64,000 nucleotides of DNA from Erythrobacter sp047872805 (GTDB lineage: Bacteria; Pseudomonadota; Alphaproteobacteria; Sphingomonadales; Sphingomonadaceae). This document shows, piece after piece, positions 33,908-42,643 of the stretch. Both the position numbers and the translations under genes were made by a program. The stretch is taken from positions 1 through 64,000 of the forward strand of contig NZ_JBLQUK010000003.1 of NCBI RefSeq assembly GCF_047872805.1. Direction: 5' to 3'. The first letter of the stretch is position 1. Every line of letters begins with the position of its first letter. The notes beneath the pieces were generated by a model, which made no database searches, was not told the origin of the DNA, and worked only from the letters and a program-made list of their open reading frames with translations.

Positions 33908-35143
33908 GTGTCAGAAAATCTCCTCATCTGCGACCTTACACAAAGCTGGTCTCCCAGTGCGGGGGGCGGCATTTCAACCTATCTCAAGGAAAAGCAGAAG
34001 TTCTTTCAGGACAGGACCGAGCACCGCCTGCTCCAGATTGTGCCGGGGCCGCAAGACCGGATCACTGTAAACGGGCGCACCATCTTTGCCGAAGTGAGCG
34101 CGCCGCAAGTTTGGGGAAGCCCCAATTATCGCTGGATCAATCGCAACAATGCCGTGTTCGAATTGCTGCGCGAATACCGGCCCAACATAATCGAAAGCCT
34201 GTGCCCATGGGTGCTGCCATGGATCGCGATCCGGCACCGGTTACGCTATCCCGAAACCGCGCTGGTCGCAGGCTATCGCACCGATTTTCCCAATGCCCAT
34301 ATTTACCGCGTCATGAAGGATTTATCGGGCCATTATCCGGCAACCTTCTTCAAAAATGTTGGCTATTTCTATGCATGGATGACCTATCACCGGTTTGACC
34401 GGGTCTATACGCTTAATCAGGAAGCCCAACGGATGCTGGCAGGAATTGGCTATCGCAACACCGGTGTTCTGGGGCTGGGCGTCAATATTGACCAGTTTTC
34501 GCCCGATCACCGCGATCCCGGTTTTCGCGCCGAGCTGGGCCTGCCGCACTCCGAAGGGCCATTGCTGATTTATGCGGGGCGGCTCGACAATGAAAAGCGC
34601 GCCTATGTTCTGACAGAAATGTTCAAGCAATTGCCGCGCGATCTCGGCGCGCAAATGGTGCTAATGGGGGACGGCAAATTGCGCGCCAGCCTGATGGAGG
34701 AGGCGCGCGGGCTGCCGATTGCGTTTCCAGGATATGAGACCGACCGCCGCGAACTGGCGCGTGCGCTGGCGAGCAGCGACATTTATGTTAGCGGCATGGC
34801 GGATGAGACTTTTGGCATTTCGGTGCTGGAGGCGCAGGCGTCAGGATTGCCGGTGGTCGGCGTAGCGAGCGGGGCGATGCCCGAACGGGTACCCGAAGGT
34901 GCGGGCCTGTTGGGACCGATCGATGATGCGGTGGCGATGGCGCGCAATGTTACCCGCATCTGGCGCGAAGACTATGGCGCTGCGCGAGTCCGATCGCTCG
35001 CCTTGGCAGCTTCGCAAAACCGCTGGCCGCAAACATTCGAACAGCTGATCAATGTCGAATATCGCGCGGCATTGAAAGCCCGTGATCGGCGACTAGATGG
35101 ACCATTGAGCCGCCGATTCCAGCAAGCGCCAGACATCTCTTGA
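33908..35143 (+). CDS. Glycosyltransferase, GT4-like, coupled to a membrane flippase-like protein
   Basis: 411 residues from a GTG at 33908 with GGGAG 9-10 nt upstream. Opening LLICDLTQSWSPSAGGGIST carries the N-terminal Gly-rich loop; the C-terminal Rossmann half has LLIYAGRLDNEKRAYVLTEM, MVLMGDGKLRASLMEEARG and the donor motif YVSGMADETFGISVLEAQAS with E-x7-E. The N-terminal RTDFPNAHIYRVMKD and later FAYAWMTYHRF-type stretch resemble diacylglycerol or sphingolipid glycosyltransferases, but this is only impression. The stop overlaps the start of a UPF0104/LPG-synthase-type membrane protein by TTGA, pointing to a lipid glycosylation or export pair. Confidence 0.9.
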   Translation: MSENLLICDLTQSWSPSAGGGISTYLKEKQKFFQDRTEHRLLQIVPGPQDRITVNGRTIFAEVSAPQVWGSPNYRWINRNNAVFELLREYRPNIIESLCPWVLPWIAIRHRLRYPETALVAGYRTDFPNAHIYRVMKDLSGHYPATFFKNVGYFYAWMTYHRFDRVYTLNQEAQRMLAGIGYRNTGVLGLGVNIDQFSPDHRDPGFRAELGLPHSEGPLLIYAGRLDNEKRAYVLTEMFKQLPRDLGAQMVLMGDGKLRASLMEEARGLPIAFPGYETDRRELARALASSDIYVSGMADETFGISVLEAQASGLPVVGVASGAMPERVPEGAGLLGPIDDAVAMARNVTRIWREDYGAARVRSLALAASQNRWPQTFEQLINVEYRAALKARDRRLDGPLSRRFQQAPDIS

Positions 35144-36261
35144 CCCAAGAATCTCTTCCCGAAACTGGACCCTATACAGCGCCGCCTTTGCTGGATGTGC
35201 CTGCGGTGCATCCGTGGCGCAATGTGTCGCGCCGTTCGCTGACCCTTGCGCTGTCGGTGCTGCCGATCGTGGCGCTTATCAATGTTGGCGTGCTCGTCTG
35301 GTCACTCGGAGGGATCGATCTGTCGCAGCGCATTTCGCGGCCCGAATTGCTCGGATTGGCGGCAGCATTGGTGTTTGTGCCGATGCTTTCCAATTCACTA
35401 CGGCTGGCGATCTGGGCGCGGTTCCTGGGGGTAGATCTAGGATTTGCGCGCGCCCTTAAAGTCATCACCGGAATGATGGTCGCCAATTCAGTCACGCCAT
35501 CGGCAACCGGCGGGATGCCGATCAAGGTGCTGTTTCTGATGGGTGAAGGTGTGCCTGTGCGCCGAGCGCTTACGCTGGTGTCGTTCCAGACTGCGGAGGA
35601 TGCGCTGGTGCTGTTCAGTCTGGTTGGGCTGTGCGCCGGACTAAGCGGGTTTGCACTTTTCGAATTTCTTGGCAGTGATCCGGTGTTGTGGGGAAGATTT
35701 TCGGCGGGTATCAGGACCACGGTGCTGATTGCAGCGATGGCTGCGGCGGGGCTTGTATTGATTGTCGCAATGGTCGCGGGCGGCGTGTTCGGCCGCCGGG
35801 CTCGGAACTTTGCGTTTCGCATGGTCGACACTGGCCGGGAGTATGTCAGCCATATCGTGTTGGACTGGGGCGCGGCGCTTAGACACGGCAAGGGCGCGGC
35901 GCTGATCAATATCACGCTCGCTGGGGTGCAATGGCTGGTGCGGTTCTCAATCGCCGGTCTTGTGCTGGCGGCGTTTGGGATTGATTGGCAACCGGTGCTG
36001 TTCTGGCTGCTGCAATATCTGGTGCAATCGATCAGCTCGATCGTGCCAACACCGGGCGGGGCGGGCGGTGCGGAAGCGGGGTTCTTGTTTCTGTTTGCGC
36101 CGTTTGTCCCAGTGGATGTGCTGGTGCCCGCAATGAGCGCGTGGCGGCTGATGTTCTTTTATCTGCCCCTGACCGGTGCGGCCTGCCTGTTTTTTCTGCT
36201 GACGCGTAAAATACGGATCAAGTTAGCGGCACCTGCTGCGCCGCCGCAACCTGCCGAATAG
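35140..36261 (+). CDS. UPF0104 / lysylphosphatidylglycerol synthase-type transmembrane protein
   Basis: 373 residues from a TTG at 35140 overlapping the previous stop. Eight or so helices in the order of the LPG_synthase_TM family: LSVLPIVALINVGVLVWSLG, LLGLAAALVFVPMLSNSLRL, the conserved MVANSVTPSATGGMPIKVLF (N-x-x-T-P-x-x-x-G-G), QTAEDALVLFSLVGL, and SISSIVPTPGGAGGAEAGFL (second P-x-P-G-G-x-G). MprF-like proteins flip or synthesise aminoacyl lipids; stand-alone members beside glycosyltransferases are thought to move lipid-linked sugars. No aminoacyl-transfer domain is present, so a flippase-like role with the upstream glycosyltransferase is the better inference. Confidence 0.9.
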   Translation: MTQESLPETGPYTAPPLLDVPAVHPWRNVSRRSLTLALSVLPIVALINVGVLVWSLGGIDLSQRISRPELLGLAAALVFVPMLSNSLRLAIWARFLGVDLGFARALKVITGMMVANSVTPSATGGMPIKVLFLMGEGVPVRRALTLVSFQTAEDALVLFSLVGLCAGLSGFALFEFLGSDPVLWGRFSAGIRTTVLIAAMAAAGLVLIVAMVAGGVFGRRARNFAFRMVDTGREYVSHIVLDWGAALRHGKGAALINITLAGVQWLVRFSIAGLVLAAFGIDWQPVLFWLLQYLVQSISSIVPTPGGAGGAEAGFLFLFAPFVPVDVLVPAMSAWRLMFFYLPLTGAACLFFLLTRKIRIKLAAPAAPPQPAE

Positions 36262-36265
36262 CAAG

Positions 36266-37450
36266 CTAACCCCTCACGATCCCCGATAGCGCGTTGCCGC
36301 TGCGGCCTGGAAACAGCTGCGTCATTGCCATCTGCGGATCAAGGCGCAGATGCTCGGCGAGCGATCCGGCAAGCACCTGTTCAAGCGCGGTGGTGGGGCG
36401 CAGGTCGCGGCCTTCGTAAAGGTCCGCCTCGCGCAGGCCCGGCCAATCGGCAATCACCCGACCTCCTTTCACCGCTCCGCCCAGAACCAGCGCTGCCGAA
36501 GCCGTTCCGTGGTCGGTTCCGTTGGTGCCGTTGAACCGTACCGTGCGGCCAAATTCAGTCACCACGAATACCATCGTATCCGCCCACGCCGCGCCCATGC
36601 CGGTCTGATAGGCCCCCAGAAGGGCATCAAGCTGCCCCGCGTTGCGGCGGAACGCGCCCAGTTGATTGGCATGGGTATCCCAACCGCCCAGCTCCATCAT
36701 CGCAATCCGCGCACCATCGGCTCCGCGCATCAGCGACGCGACCAATACGCCCGCTGCCTGCGCATCGCGCAGATTCCGCATCGTGTCGCCTGCACCTCCG
36801 GCGCTGGCCATCGCCTGCGTCTCCAGCGCAGCCTGCCACAATCCGGCAAGTTGCGGATCGGCTTCATAGAGCATCGCAACCCGCGCCATGAAGGCATCGC
36901 TCGCCTCGGGCAGGGCACTGGGCGCATAGCTGGAGGCGGGCGCATTGCCCCGCAGCGCCAGCGGCATGGTCGGCGCAATGGCCAGCGCCTTGGGAGGATT
37001 ATCGCCTGCCTCGCGCGCCAGCATTGTCACCAGCCGGTTAAGCCAACCATCATCCGCCGCATAGGGCTGCGCCGCGCCCGTCTCCAGCATGTTCTGCCCG
37101 TCGAAATGCGAGCGTTCGCGGTATGACGTTGCCGCGGCGTGGATGAACAGGGCCTCGCCTGCATCAAACGCGGCGGTCACATTGGTCAGCGCAGGGTGAA
37201 TGGCAAAGAATCCGCTCGCCTGCCTTGCGCCATCATATTCGCTCAATGTCGGCCCCCGCAGCGCTGCAAATGCAGGATCGCCGATCGGCGCTGCCATCGC
37301 CATCCCGTCCGCTGCGCCGCGCAGCAGGATCAGCAGGACATTCTTTTCGCCCGGTGCATTGGCAAAGGCCATGCGCGGAAAAGTCAGGCTGGCCGCGCCC
37401 AGCGTCAGTGAGCCTGCCAGAAGTGCGCGGCGGTTGAGAATAATCGTCAT
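36266..37450 (-). CDS. DUF1501 protein (sulfatase-like), Tat-exported
   Basis: 394 residues. N terminus ILNRRALLAGSLTLGAASLT is a twin-arginine signal ending before FANAPGEKN. The fold is alkaline-phosphatase/sulfatase-like: VLLILLRGAADGMAMAAPIG at the start of the mature domain, RSHFDGQNMLETGA in the middle, WDTHANQLGAFRRNAGQLDA and the late VVTEFGRTVRFNGTNGTDHG. That D-H-G near the C terminus is the family hallmark. DUF1501 genes nearly always lie after DUF1800, as here (5 nt apart), and the pair is believed to be secreted; no reaction is known. Convergent with the preceding membrane gene, 4 nt apart. Confidence 0.93.
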   Translation of the reverse strand: MTIILNRRALLAGSLTLGAASLTFPRMAFANAPGEKNVLLILLRGAADGMAMAAPIGDPAFAALRGPTLSEYDGARQASGFFAIHPALTNVTAAFDAGEALFIHAAATSYRERSHFDGQNMLETGAAQPYAADDGWLNRLVTMLAREAGDNPPKALAIAPTMPLALRGNAPASSYAPSALPEASDAFMARVAMLYEADPQLAGLWQAALETQAMASAGGAGDTMRNLRDAQAAGVLVASLMRGADGARIAMMELGGWDTHANQLGAFRRNAGQLDALLGAYQTGMGAAWADTMVFVVTEFGRTVRFNGTNGTDHGTASAALVLGGAVKGGRVIADWPGLREADLYEGRDLRPTTALEQVLAGSLAEHLRLDPQMAMTQLFPGRSGNALSGIVRG

Positions 37451-37455
37451 CGCAT

Positions 37456-38916
37456 TTACCTCCGCATCATTTCAGGGGAAACCAGCAACAATGCCAATGC
37501 CTGCGTGCCGCTTTCCGCGCGCGCCAGCCATGTCCGCGTATGATCGGTCAGCGCGCCCGGAAACGCAGCTCCGGCGCGGGCCATGACATCATCTGATGGT
37601 GCGCCGCGCGCGATCCTTTCGGCCATTTCGACCCGGCGCAACAACGCATCGGGTCCGGCCCAACTGCCCTCAAGATCATCATAGCCCGCAGGGGATGGCG
37701 CGAGCCACGGCATTTGGCCAATCTCGGATAGAGCACCTGAAAGCCGCCGGTTGCTCAGCGATTCGATCCCCGTGATTCGCAGCACCGCCACCAGCCATTC
37801 GAACGGTTGACGGAATTTCACCGGGCTTTCGGTCCAGACTTCGGGCGAATTGATTAATGTGCGGGTGAGGCTGGCAAGATCGCCATTGCTGCGCCGAAAC
37901 TCCGCTTCCAGCCGGGCAACAAGGCTTTGTGGCGGTGTGTCGCCAGCAAAGTGCCGCGCCAGTTTGGTGGCGATAAAACGCGCAGTGGATGGGTGGCTGG
38001 CAAGGTCATCGAGCACCGCCAGCGCCTGCCCCGCGCCGCCTTCGCGGTAAGTGCGGCCCAGCACCTGACGACTGCCGGGCTCATGGGCAAATTCGGCAAA
38101 CGCCGCGCCGCCCGGTTGCGGCTCGCTGAACCTTTCGATCCGGGCAAGGCCGCCGATCGTCCAACCGGTCAGCGCGCGGGCAAATTCGGTGACATCCGCC
38201 TGATCATATCCGCCATCGACCCCCAGCGTATGCAGTTCGAGAATCTCGCGCGCGAGGTTTTCGTTCAACCCGCGCGGTCCCCCACCATTGCCCTGACGCC
38301 GCCTCTGAGCACGCCTTTGCTGAAAGGGTGAGTTCGGCCCGACGGACTGAAACTGATCGAGATAGAGCAGCATCGCGGGATGCAGCACCGCGGCCTTTAA
38401 CAGGTCGGAGAAATTGCCCAGAACATGCGGGCGGATCGCCGAAAATTCATGGTTGGCGACCTGAAAATGTGTGCCCGGCTTCTTCGCCGAGACGCTGAAA
38501 TGGTTGGACCAGAAATGCACCAGCCGTTCCATCATTGGGGCGGTGCTGGTGATTGCAATGCGGGTGCGCAATCCGGCATCCTCGCGCAGGGTGCGGGCTG
38601 CGGTCTGATAGGATTGGCGCACGTCAGGCGGCAAGCCGTTGAGCGGGTCTGCGCCGCCCTGCATCTGCGGCTCCATCGCCTGTTCATTCATGGTGCCAGC
38701 TGCCTGAGACTGCCGTTCGCGGCGGAGGCTGCGCAACATTTCGAGGATTTCACCAGCCTTTGCCGAAGTGTCTTCCCGGTCAGCCAAGATCGCCGGGGCA
38801 GGGTCAAAGGCGTCCATCTGCGCATAAAGGGAACGGACGGGGTCGCCCGGCACGATTTGCCCACGGCGCAGGCCGTAACCGAACCGATTGAGCGCGATGC
38901 TGGGTTTGCTCATCAT
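37456..38916 (-). CDS. DUF1800 protein
   Basis: 486 residues from 38916 (ATGATG doublet; AAGAGGG upstream). DUF1800 hallmarks: IALNRFGYGLRRGQI at the N terminus, MMERLVHFWSNHFSVSAKKPG around residue 140, HPAMLLYLDQFQSVGPNSPF, NENLAREILELHTLGVDGGY, VTEFARALTGWTIGG and the late KFRQPFEWLVAVLRITG. No clear signal peptide is present, in contrast to the Tat-type partner DUF1501 5 nt downstream. A short Gln/Arg-rich insert (QQRRAQRRRQGNGGG) sits between conserved blocks. Function unknown; the pair is widespread in proteobacteria and planctomycetes. Confidence 0.93.
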   Translation of the reverse strand: MMSKPSIALNRFGYGLRRGQIVPGDPVRSLYAQMDAFDPAPAILADREDTSAKAGEILEMLRSLRRERQSQAAGTMNEQAMEPQMQGGADPLNGLPPDVRQSYQTAARTLREDAGLRTRIAITSTAPMMERLVHFWSNHFSVSAKKPGTHFQVANHEFSAIRPHVLGNFSDLLKAAVLHPAMLLYLDQFQSVGPNSPFQQRRAQRRRQGNGGGPRGLNENLAREILELHTLGVDGGYDQADVTEFARALTGWTIGGLARIERFSEPQPGGAAFAEFAHEPGSRQVLGRTYREGGAGQALAVLDDLASHPSTARFIATKLARHFAGDTPPQSLVARLEAEFRRSNGDLASLTRTLINSPEVWTESPVKFRQPFEWLVAVLRITGIESLSNRRLSGALSEIGQMPWLAPSPAGYDDLEGSWAGPDALLRRVEMAERIARGAPSDDVMARAGAAFPGALTDHTRTWLARAESGTQALALLLVSPEMMRR

Positions 38917-39080
38917 GGCCCTCTTGCTGAAATATCTCACCGCATCTGGTTGAGATAAAGGTGCCTCGGCCCGCGACCAAAGTCACGTATTCTCTGGTAA
39001 TGTTTTGTCGCAGCCATCCGCGATCCGCGACAATTGCCGCGCGCGTTGATGGTGTCCAAAATATTCAGTATTTGTTGAAA

Positions 39081-39157
39081 TGGTCGGGGAGACAAGATTC
39101 GAACTTGCGACCCCCTGTACCCAAAACAGGTGCGCTACCAGGCTGCGCCACTCCCCG
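39081..39157 (-). tRNA. tRNA-Pro (anticodon TGG)
   Basis: 77 nt including an encoded CCA. Acceptor CGGGGAG/CTCCCCG, D-arm GCGC-AGCCTGGTA-GCGC, anticodon arm CCTGT-TTTGGGT-ACAGG with anticodon TGG, T-arm with TTCGAAT. All stems pair perfectly. Confidence 0.97.
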
Positions 39158-39211
39158 ACATTTCATTTCAACTGCGTTCCAATTCCCGCCGGTTAGCCAC
39201 CCGGTGGGTGG

Positions 39212-39287
39212 TGGTGGGCCCGGCAGGATTCGAACCCGCGACCTAGCCGTTATGAGCGGCCAGCTCTAACCGCTGAGCTACAGGCCC
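39212..39287 (-). tRNA. tRNA-Ile2 (anticodon CAT, lysidine type)
   Basis: 76 nt including encoded CCA. Acceptor GGGCCTG/CGGGCCC, anticodon loop CTCATAA with CAT. The GGC-CTCATAA context and D-arm AGCGGTTA match tRNA-Ile2, which TilS converts to read AUA; elongator Met is the alternative but its usual stems differ. Confidence 0.9.
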
Positions 39288-39419
39288 CCCGGACATACTC
39301 CAACCGTTACCGGTGGTGAACGCAGCGCCGCCTCTACAGCGGGTTATGGCAAGACACAAGCGTGTCGAGAAAGGGCGCTGCAAATTCTCGTGGCAAACAA
39401 TTCAGGCAGCCATTGGCCA

Positions 39420-40418
39420 TCACCGCTTTGCCGCTGCGATGATCTCTGCAACGGTGGTGCTGCGGACGCCGAGGGACCCCAGATGCGCGTATATCTGCCG
39501 AAACCAATCATACAACGCCTCCACATCCTCCGGCGCATTGGCATAGGGCGTATTTCCCGGAGCCAGTGAGGGGCTGTGGAACGACAGGACCAACACCGGC
39601 AATTGGTCGCCAAGTGCAATATCGATTCCTTTGATGGCTTCCTTTGCTGTCACACCTTCGGGCGTCAGTGCGATGCGTTCGAGCAGCTTTAGCCGCGAGA
39701 AACCCGCGAAGAAGGTTGGCATATGCCGCTGCAGCCGGTGAATTTGCATTCCCATGCGGCGCAGCAGCCCTGAATAGACAGTTGTCACCGGCAGTTCGAG
39801 CAAGGTCCGTTCGTCATCCACCCAATAGGGCTTTAGCGGATGGTTGGAATAATCCGGGCCGTGCTGCACGCGGTAATCGAACAGCGAGCGCACCGACGTG
39901 TCAACGGCAATCCCGCCCGCTTTCAGAATTGCGGCGGTGTCGGACCCCAGACCATATCTGCCCGCACGGTAAATCAGCGGCGCGGTGCCGAACGCCTGTT
40001 CGATCTTGTCGCGTAGGGCGCAGAATTTGGCCGCTTCCAGGTCGCCCGGCAAGTTTCCGGCGTAGGAATTGGCTGCATTGACAGCTTCATCAAAGGGCGG
40101 GTTGACCCAAGGATGCAACTGCACCCCGATTTCGGCCTTCCCGCGCCGCACCGCATCGCCAATGATCTCCGCCGCGCGCGGGTCGCAAGCTATCGGCCAA
40201 TCGACCAGATAGACCGGATACGCGCCAATCTCCTCGCAGAATTGTTGAAACCGGGGGATCGCAGCGACGTGATGGAGCCCGTGCCGGTCACGCGTAAAGG
40301 GGCCGTTCCAGTCAAATTCTTCCTCTGTATCGACGGTCAGCAGCACCCTGCTTGGCGCTTCGGGTTTGGGTGCAAAGGCAAAAGAAGCGGCCGCCTCTGG
40401 GTGAGGGGGTGTCAACAT
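39420..40418 (-). CDS. Polysaccharide deacetylase-like protein (NodB fold)
   Basis: 332 residues if started at 40418 (MLTPPHPEA); no good ribosome site is seen, and an upstream start up to 40508 is possible. NodB-like features: VLLTVDTEEEFDWNGPF with the motif-1 Asp, VYLVDWPIACDPRAAEIIGD, IGVQLHPWVNPP (His of motif 2), YRAGRYGLGSDTAAILKAGG, VDTSV, and the late LVLSFHSPSL with a His. These are the landmarks of the WalW-type or exopolysaccharide-associated deacetylase branch. The middle region with MGMQIHRLQRHMPTFF is variable. Likely cytoplasmic since no signal peptide is visible. Substrate unknown; neighbours are tRNAs and a histidine kinase. Confidence 0.83.
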   Translation of the reverse strand: MLTPPHPEAAASFAFAPKPEAPSRVLLTVDTEEEFDWNGPFTRDRHGLHHVAAIPRFQQFCEEIGAYPVYLVDWPIACDPRAAEIIGDAVRRGKAEIGVQLHPWVNPPFDEAVNAANSYAGNLPGDLEAAKFCALRDKIEQAFGTAPLIYRAGRYGLGSDTAAILKAGGIAVDTSVRSLFDYRVQHGPDYSNHPLKPYWVDDERTLLELPVTTVYSGLLRRMGMQIHRLQRHMPTFFAGFSRLKLLERIALTPEGVTAKEAIKGIDIALGDQLPVLVLSFHSPSLAPGNTPYANAPEDVEALYDWFRQIYAHLGSLGVRSTTVAEIIAAAKR

Positions 40419-40553
40419 TGATACGCGCGGCAGCGACTTATAACGCTGGCACGCCGTTCCGTGTTGGGCGATCATTGCGCCGGTCAAAGGTCCACCATCG
40501 GGCATCATCGCCGAGCGCTACACCAAACTTGTAAGCGATCCGTTACCGCGAAT

Positions 40554-42380
40554 TCAGATGGTGCCGGAAATCTCACCGCCGTCTGCGCCGCTGGTATATG
40601 TCTCACCCAGTGTCTTTTTGACCTGCGGCAATGTCAGCACAATTGTCTCTCCGTCGCGGGTCAGACCGCCGCCCGCAGCGCGCGCTTCAGCGCGGGCCAG
40701 CCGCAAGGCGAATCCCGCGCCAAACAATCCGGCGTTGATCGCGGTTCCTATCGGCTTGGCCTCGGCGGTGAAAATGTCGTCTTCGCCCAGCAATTGCGCG
40801 GGCAGATCGCAGGTCAGCCGGATAAGCCCGCCTTGCGCCGAAAGGCCGGCCTCTAACATCTCTCCTGCCGAACAGCCTCCTCCCAGCGTTGCCAGCAATC
40901 GCCACAGCAGCGCCTCCGCCTGATCGGGGTCGAGCGCGGCAAGATAGGGGCCATTGCCGGATTCCAGCGCAATCCCCGCCATGCGCGGCTGCAGGACATG
41001 GTCCAGTTGGCGAATGGTGCGGTGAACAAGATCGGTCAGATCGGATTCGCCAGCATCAATTTCCAGCGCTCCGGTTTCAAGCCGTGCTAGGCGGTCAAGT
41101 TCCTCAAACCCGGCCAAAATCCGAGCTGCATCGCCCGCTATTGCAGCGGCCAATGCGCGATATTCATGCGGCGCGCCGCCGAACAATTGCTGCTGTATGA
41201 CCTCGGCGTAGCCTTGCACGGCGGTAACCGGGGTGCGCAATTCGTGCAGGAGTTGACGGATGCGGTCGGCGTCGCGGGCGGCGGCGCTGGGGACGGCGGC
41301 ACCCGAACCGGCGGGTCGGCGAAAACGTCCAAAATAGCCTGCGAAATTGCCGTCATCGGTAAAGCGCGGTTGCGCATCCAAAGTCCATTTGCCCGCAATC
41401 GCACTTGCCCCATCAAGCTCCGTTGATGCTGCGACGATGGGCTGGCGGCGAGCAAAGGCGCGTTCAAGCGGACCTAGGCCAGTGTTGCTGCCCAATTGCT
41501 GCTGCGCGATTAGCCGCGTGCCGATGACCATCGCTGCGGCTTCGCCGTCGGCCCATTCGATCCTACCGCCTGCATCGGCGGCAAAGCCAAAGGCCTGAAT
41601 CAGCCGGGGTGCGCGCGATTGTTCCTCGCCCAGCGGAAGACGTGGTTCATTGCTATCTCCGTCTTGGGCGGCTTCGCGCGATGTTTCGCGGGTCCGCTTG
41701 AACTGAGCGATCCGTTCGACCAACGCTGAAATTTCGCTGCGCCCTTCGCTCGCAGGGTCAAAGGGCGGAGAAGTCGGCAGATCGGGAGTAGGCGACGGCG
41801 TAGGCGCAATGGACTGCGGCACAATTACTGGCGCAGTTTCGGGGGAATGTTCTGCAGCAGATTCCGGCGATCGCGCTTGTGGGGTGGGCAGCCCACGGTC
41901 ATGCACGCCCAACCGTTCAAGCAGGATGCTCACATCGACCGGCAAATCGCGCCTCAGCCGCATAAATCCGCGCGCGCGCACCGGCAGGCGCGGGATCAAT
42001 GCAGACCAATCCTCTGATGAAAGCTGCGCGCGGCCCAGCGCGGCGGAGGCGACATCGGGTTCAAAATCGGCGAGATGCGCGGCCAGTTCGGGATTGCGGA
42101 AACGCCAGCCGGGCTCGCGGATCATCTTTGCGCGGTCGCTCGCCGAAATCTGGTCCGCCAGAGCATCCATCCGCAACCACGCGGCGGCCACCAGTCCGGG
42201 ATCGCGTGCGGAGCTTTCACCGGGGCGGACTGCCCCCAGAATATCAAGCAATTGCCGGAACTGCGTGCGCAACCCGACGTCGCTGGACGCGCGCTGACGC
42301 AGCACTGTCGCAAGGCGATCATCGAAAAACATTTCCAGCTCCAACCGGCGGACAAAAGCATGCATGGCACGCCCGAACAT
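40554..42380 (-). CDS. Histidine-kinase-like protein with degenerate ATP-binding domain
   Basis: 608 residues (42365 is an alternative start). Regions: N-terminal helical part (1-180), Pro-rich linker (about 180-215), a PAS-like segment (AFGFAADAGGRIEWADGEAA ... YFGRFRRP), then the HisKA helix with phospho-acceptor His in LLHELRTPVTAVQGYAEVIQ. The HATPase part is odd: the N-box Asn is absent (ALLWRLLATLGGGC), no D-x-G-x-G G1 box is seen, and the G2 position reads LFGAGFALRLARAEARAAGG. It may therefore be a poor or inactive kinase that still dimerises. No membrane segment, so a cytoplasmic sensor. No response regulator is adjacent. Confidence 0.85.
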   Translation of the reverse strand: MFGRAMHAFVRRLELEMFFDDRLATVLRQRASSDVGLRTQFRQLLDILGAVRPGESSARDPGLVAAAWLRMDALADQISASDRAKMIREPGWRFRNPELAAHLADFEPDVASAALGRAQLSSEDWSALIPRLPVRARGFMRLRRDLPVDVSILLERLGVHDRGLPTPQARSPESAAEHSPETAPVIVPQSIAPTPSPTPDLPTSPPFDPASEGRSEISALVERIAQFKRTRETSREAAQDGDSNEPRLPLGEEQSRAPRLIQAFGFAADAGGRIEWADGEAAAMVIGTRLIAQQQLGSNTGLGPLERAFARRQPIVAASTELDGASAIAGKWTLDAQPRFTDDGNFAGYFGRFRRPAGSGAAVPSAAARDADRIRQLLHELRTPVTAVQGYAEVIQQQLFGGAPHEYRALAAAIAGDAARILAGFEELDRLARLETGALEIDAGESDLTDLVHRTIRQLDHVLQPRMAGIALESGNGPYLAALDPDQAEALLWRLLATLGGGCSAGEMLEAGLSAQGGLIRLTCDLPAQLLGEDDIFTAEAKPIGTAINAGLFGAGFALRLARAEARAAGGGLTRDGETIVLTLPQVKKTLGETYTSGADGGEISGTI

Positions 42381-42491
42381 ATCCCGTCACGCGGATACCG
42401 GATTCAGCGCGACCGAAGCTGAATAGCACCTGATCCGAAATGTCACAGGCCGCCTGTCGAGCGCGTTGCAAAGCGGGACAATTGCTGGCAC

Positions 42492-42540
42492 ACCTAATTA
42501 AATTAGGTTTAGACGTGCAAAGCCGTGCGTGTTCTTGCAC
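42492..42540. promoter_or_regulatory. Two inverted repeats upstream of the Lrp/AsnC gene (candidate operators)
   Basis: ACCTAATTAAATTAGGT (42492-42508) is a perfect 8-bp inverted repeat with a 1-nt centre, in AT-rich DNA. Just downstream, GTGCAA (42515-42520) and TTGCAC (42535-42540) form a second, spaced dyad. They lie 100-150 nt before the Lrp-type gene at 42644 and within the region shared with the divergent kinase, where an autoregulatory Lrp site is expected. Confidence 0.55.
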
Positions 42541-42643
42541 ACTGTTGTTAAAGCGTATGCCAATCTGCTGCGCCGACGCAATCAATCGGGGGCGCGCATT
42601 GCTGGTGTGTGGCGCGCAATCATAGCGAGGAGTGTTTTGCGCG

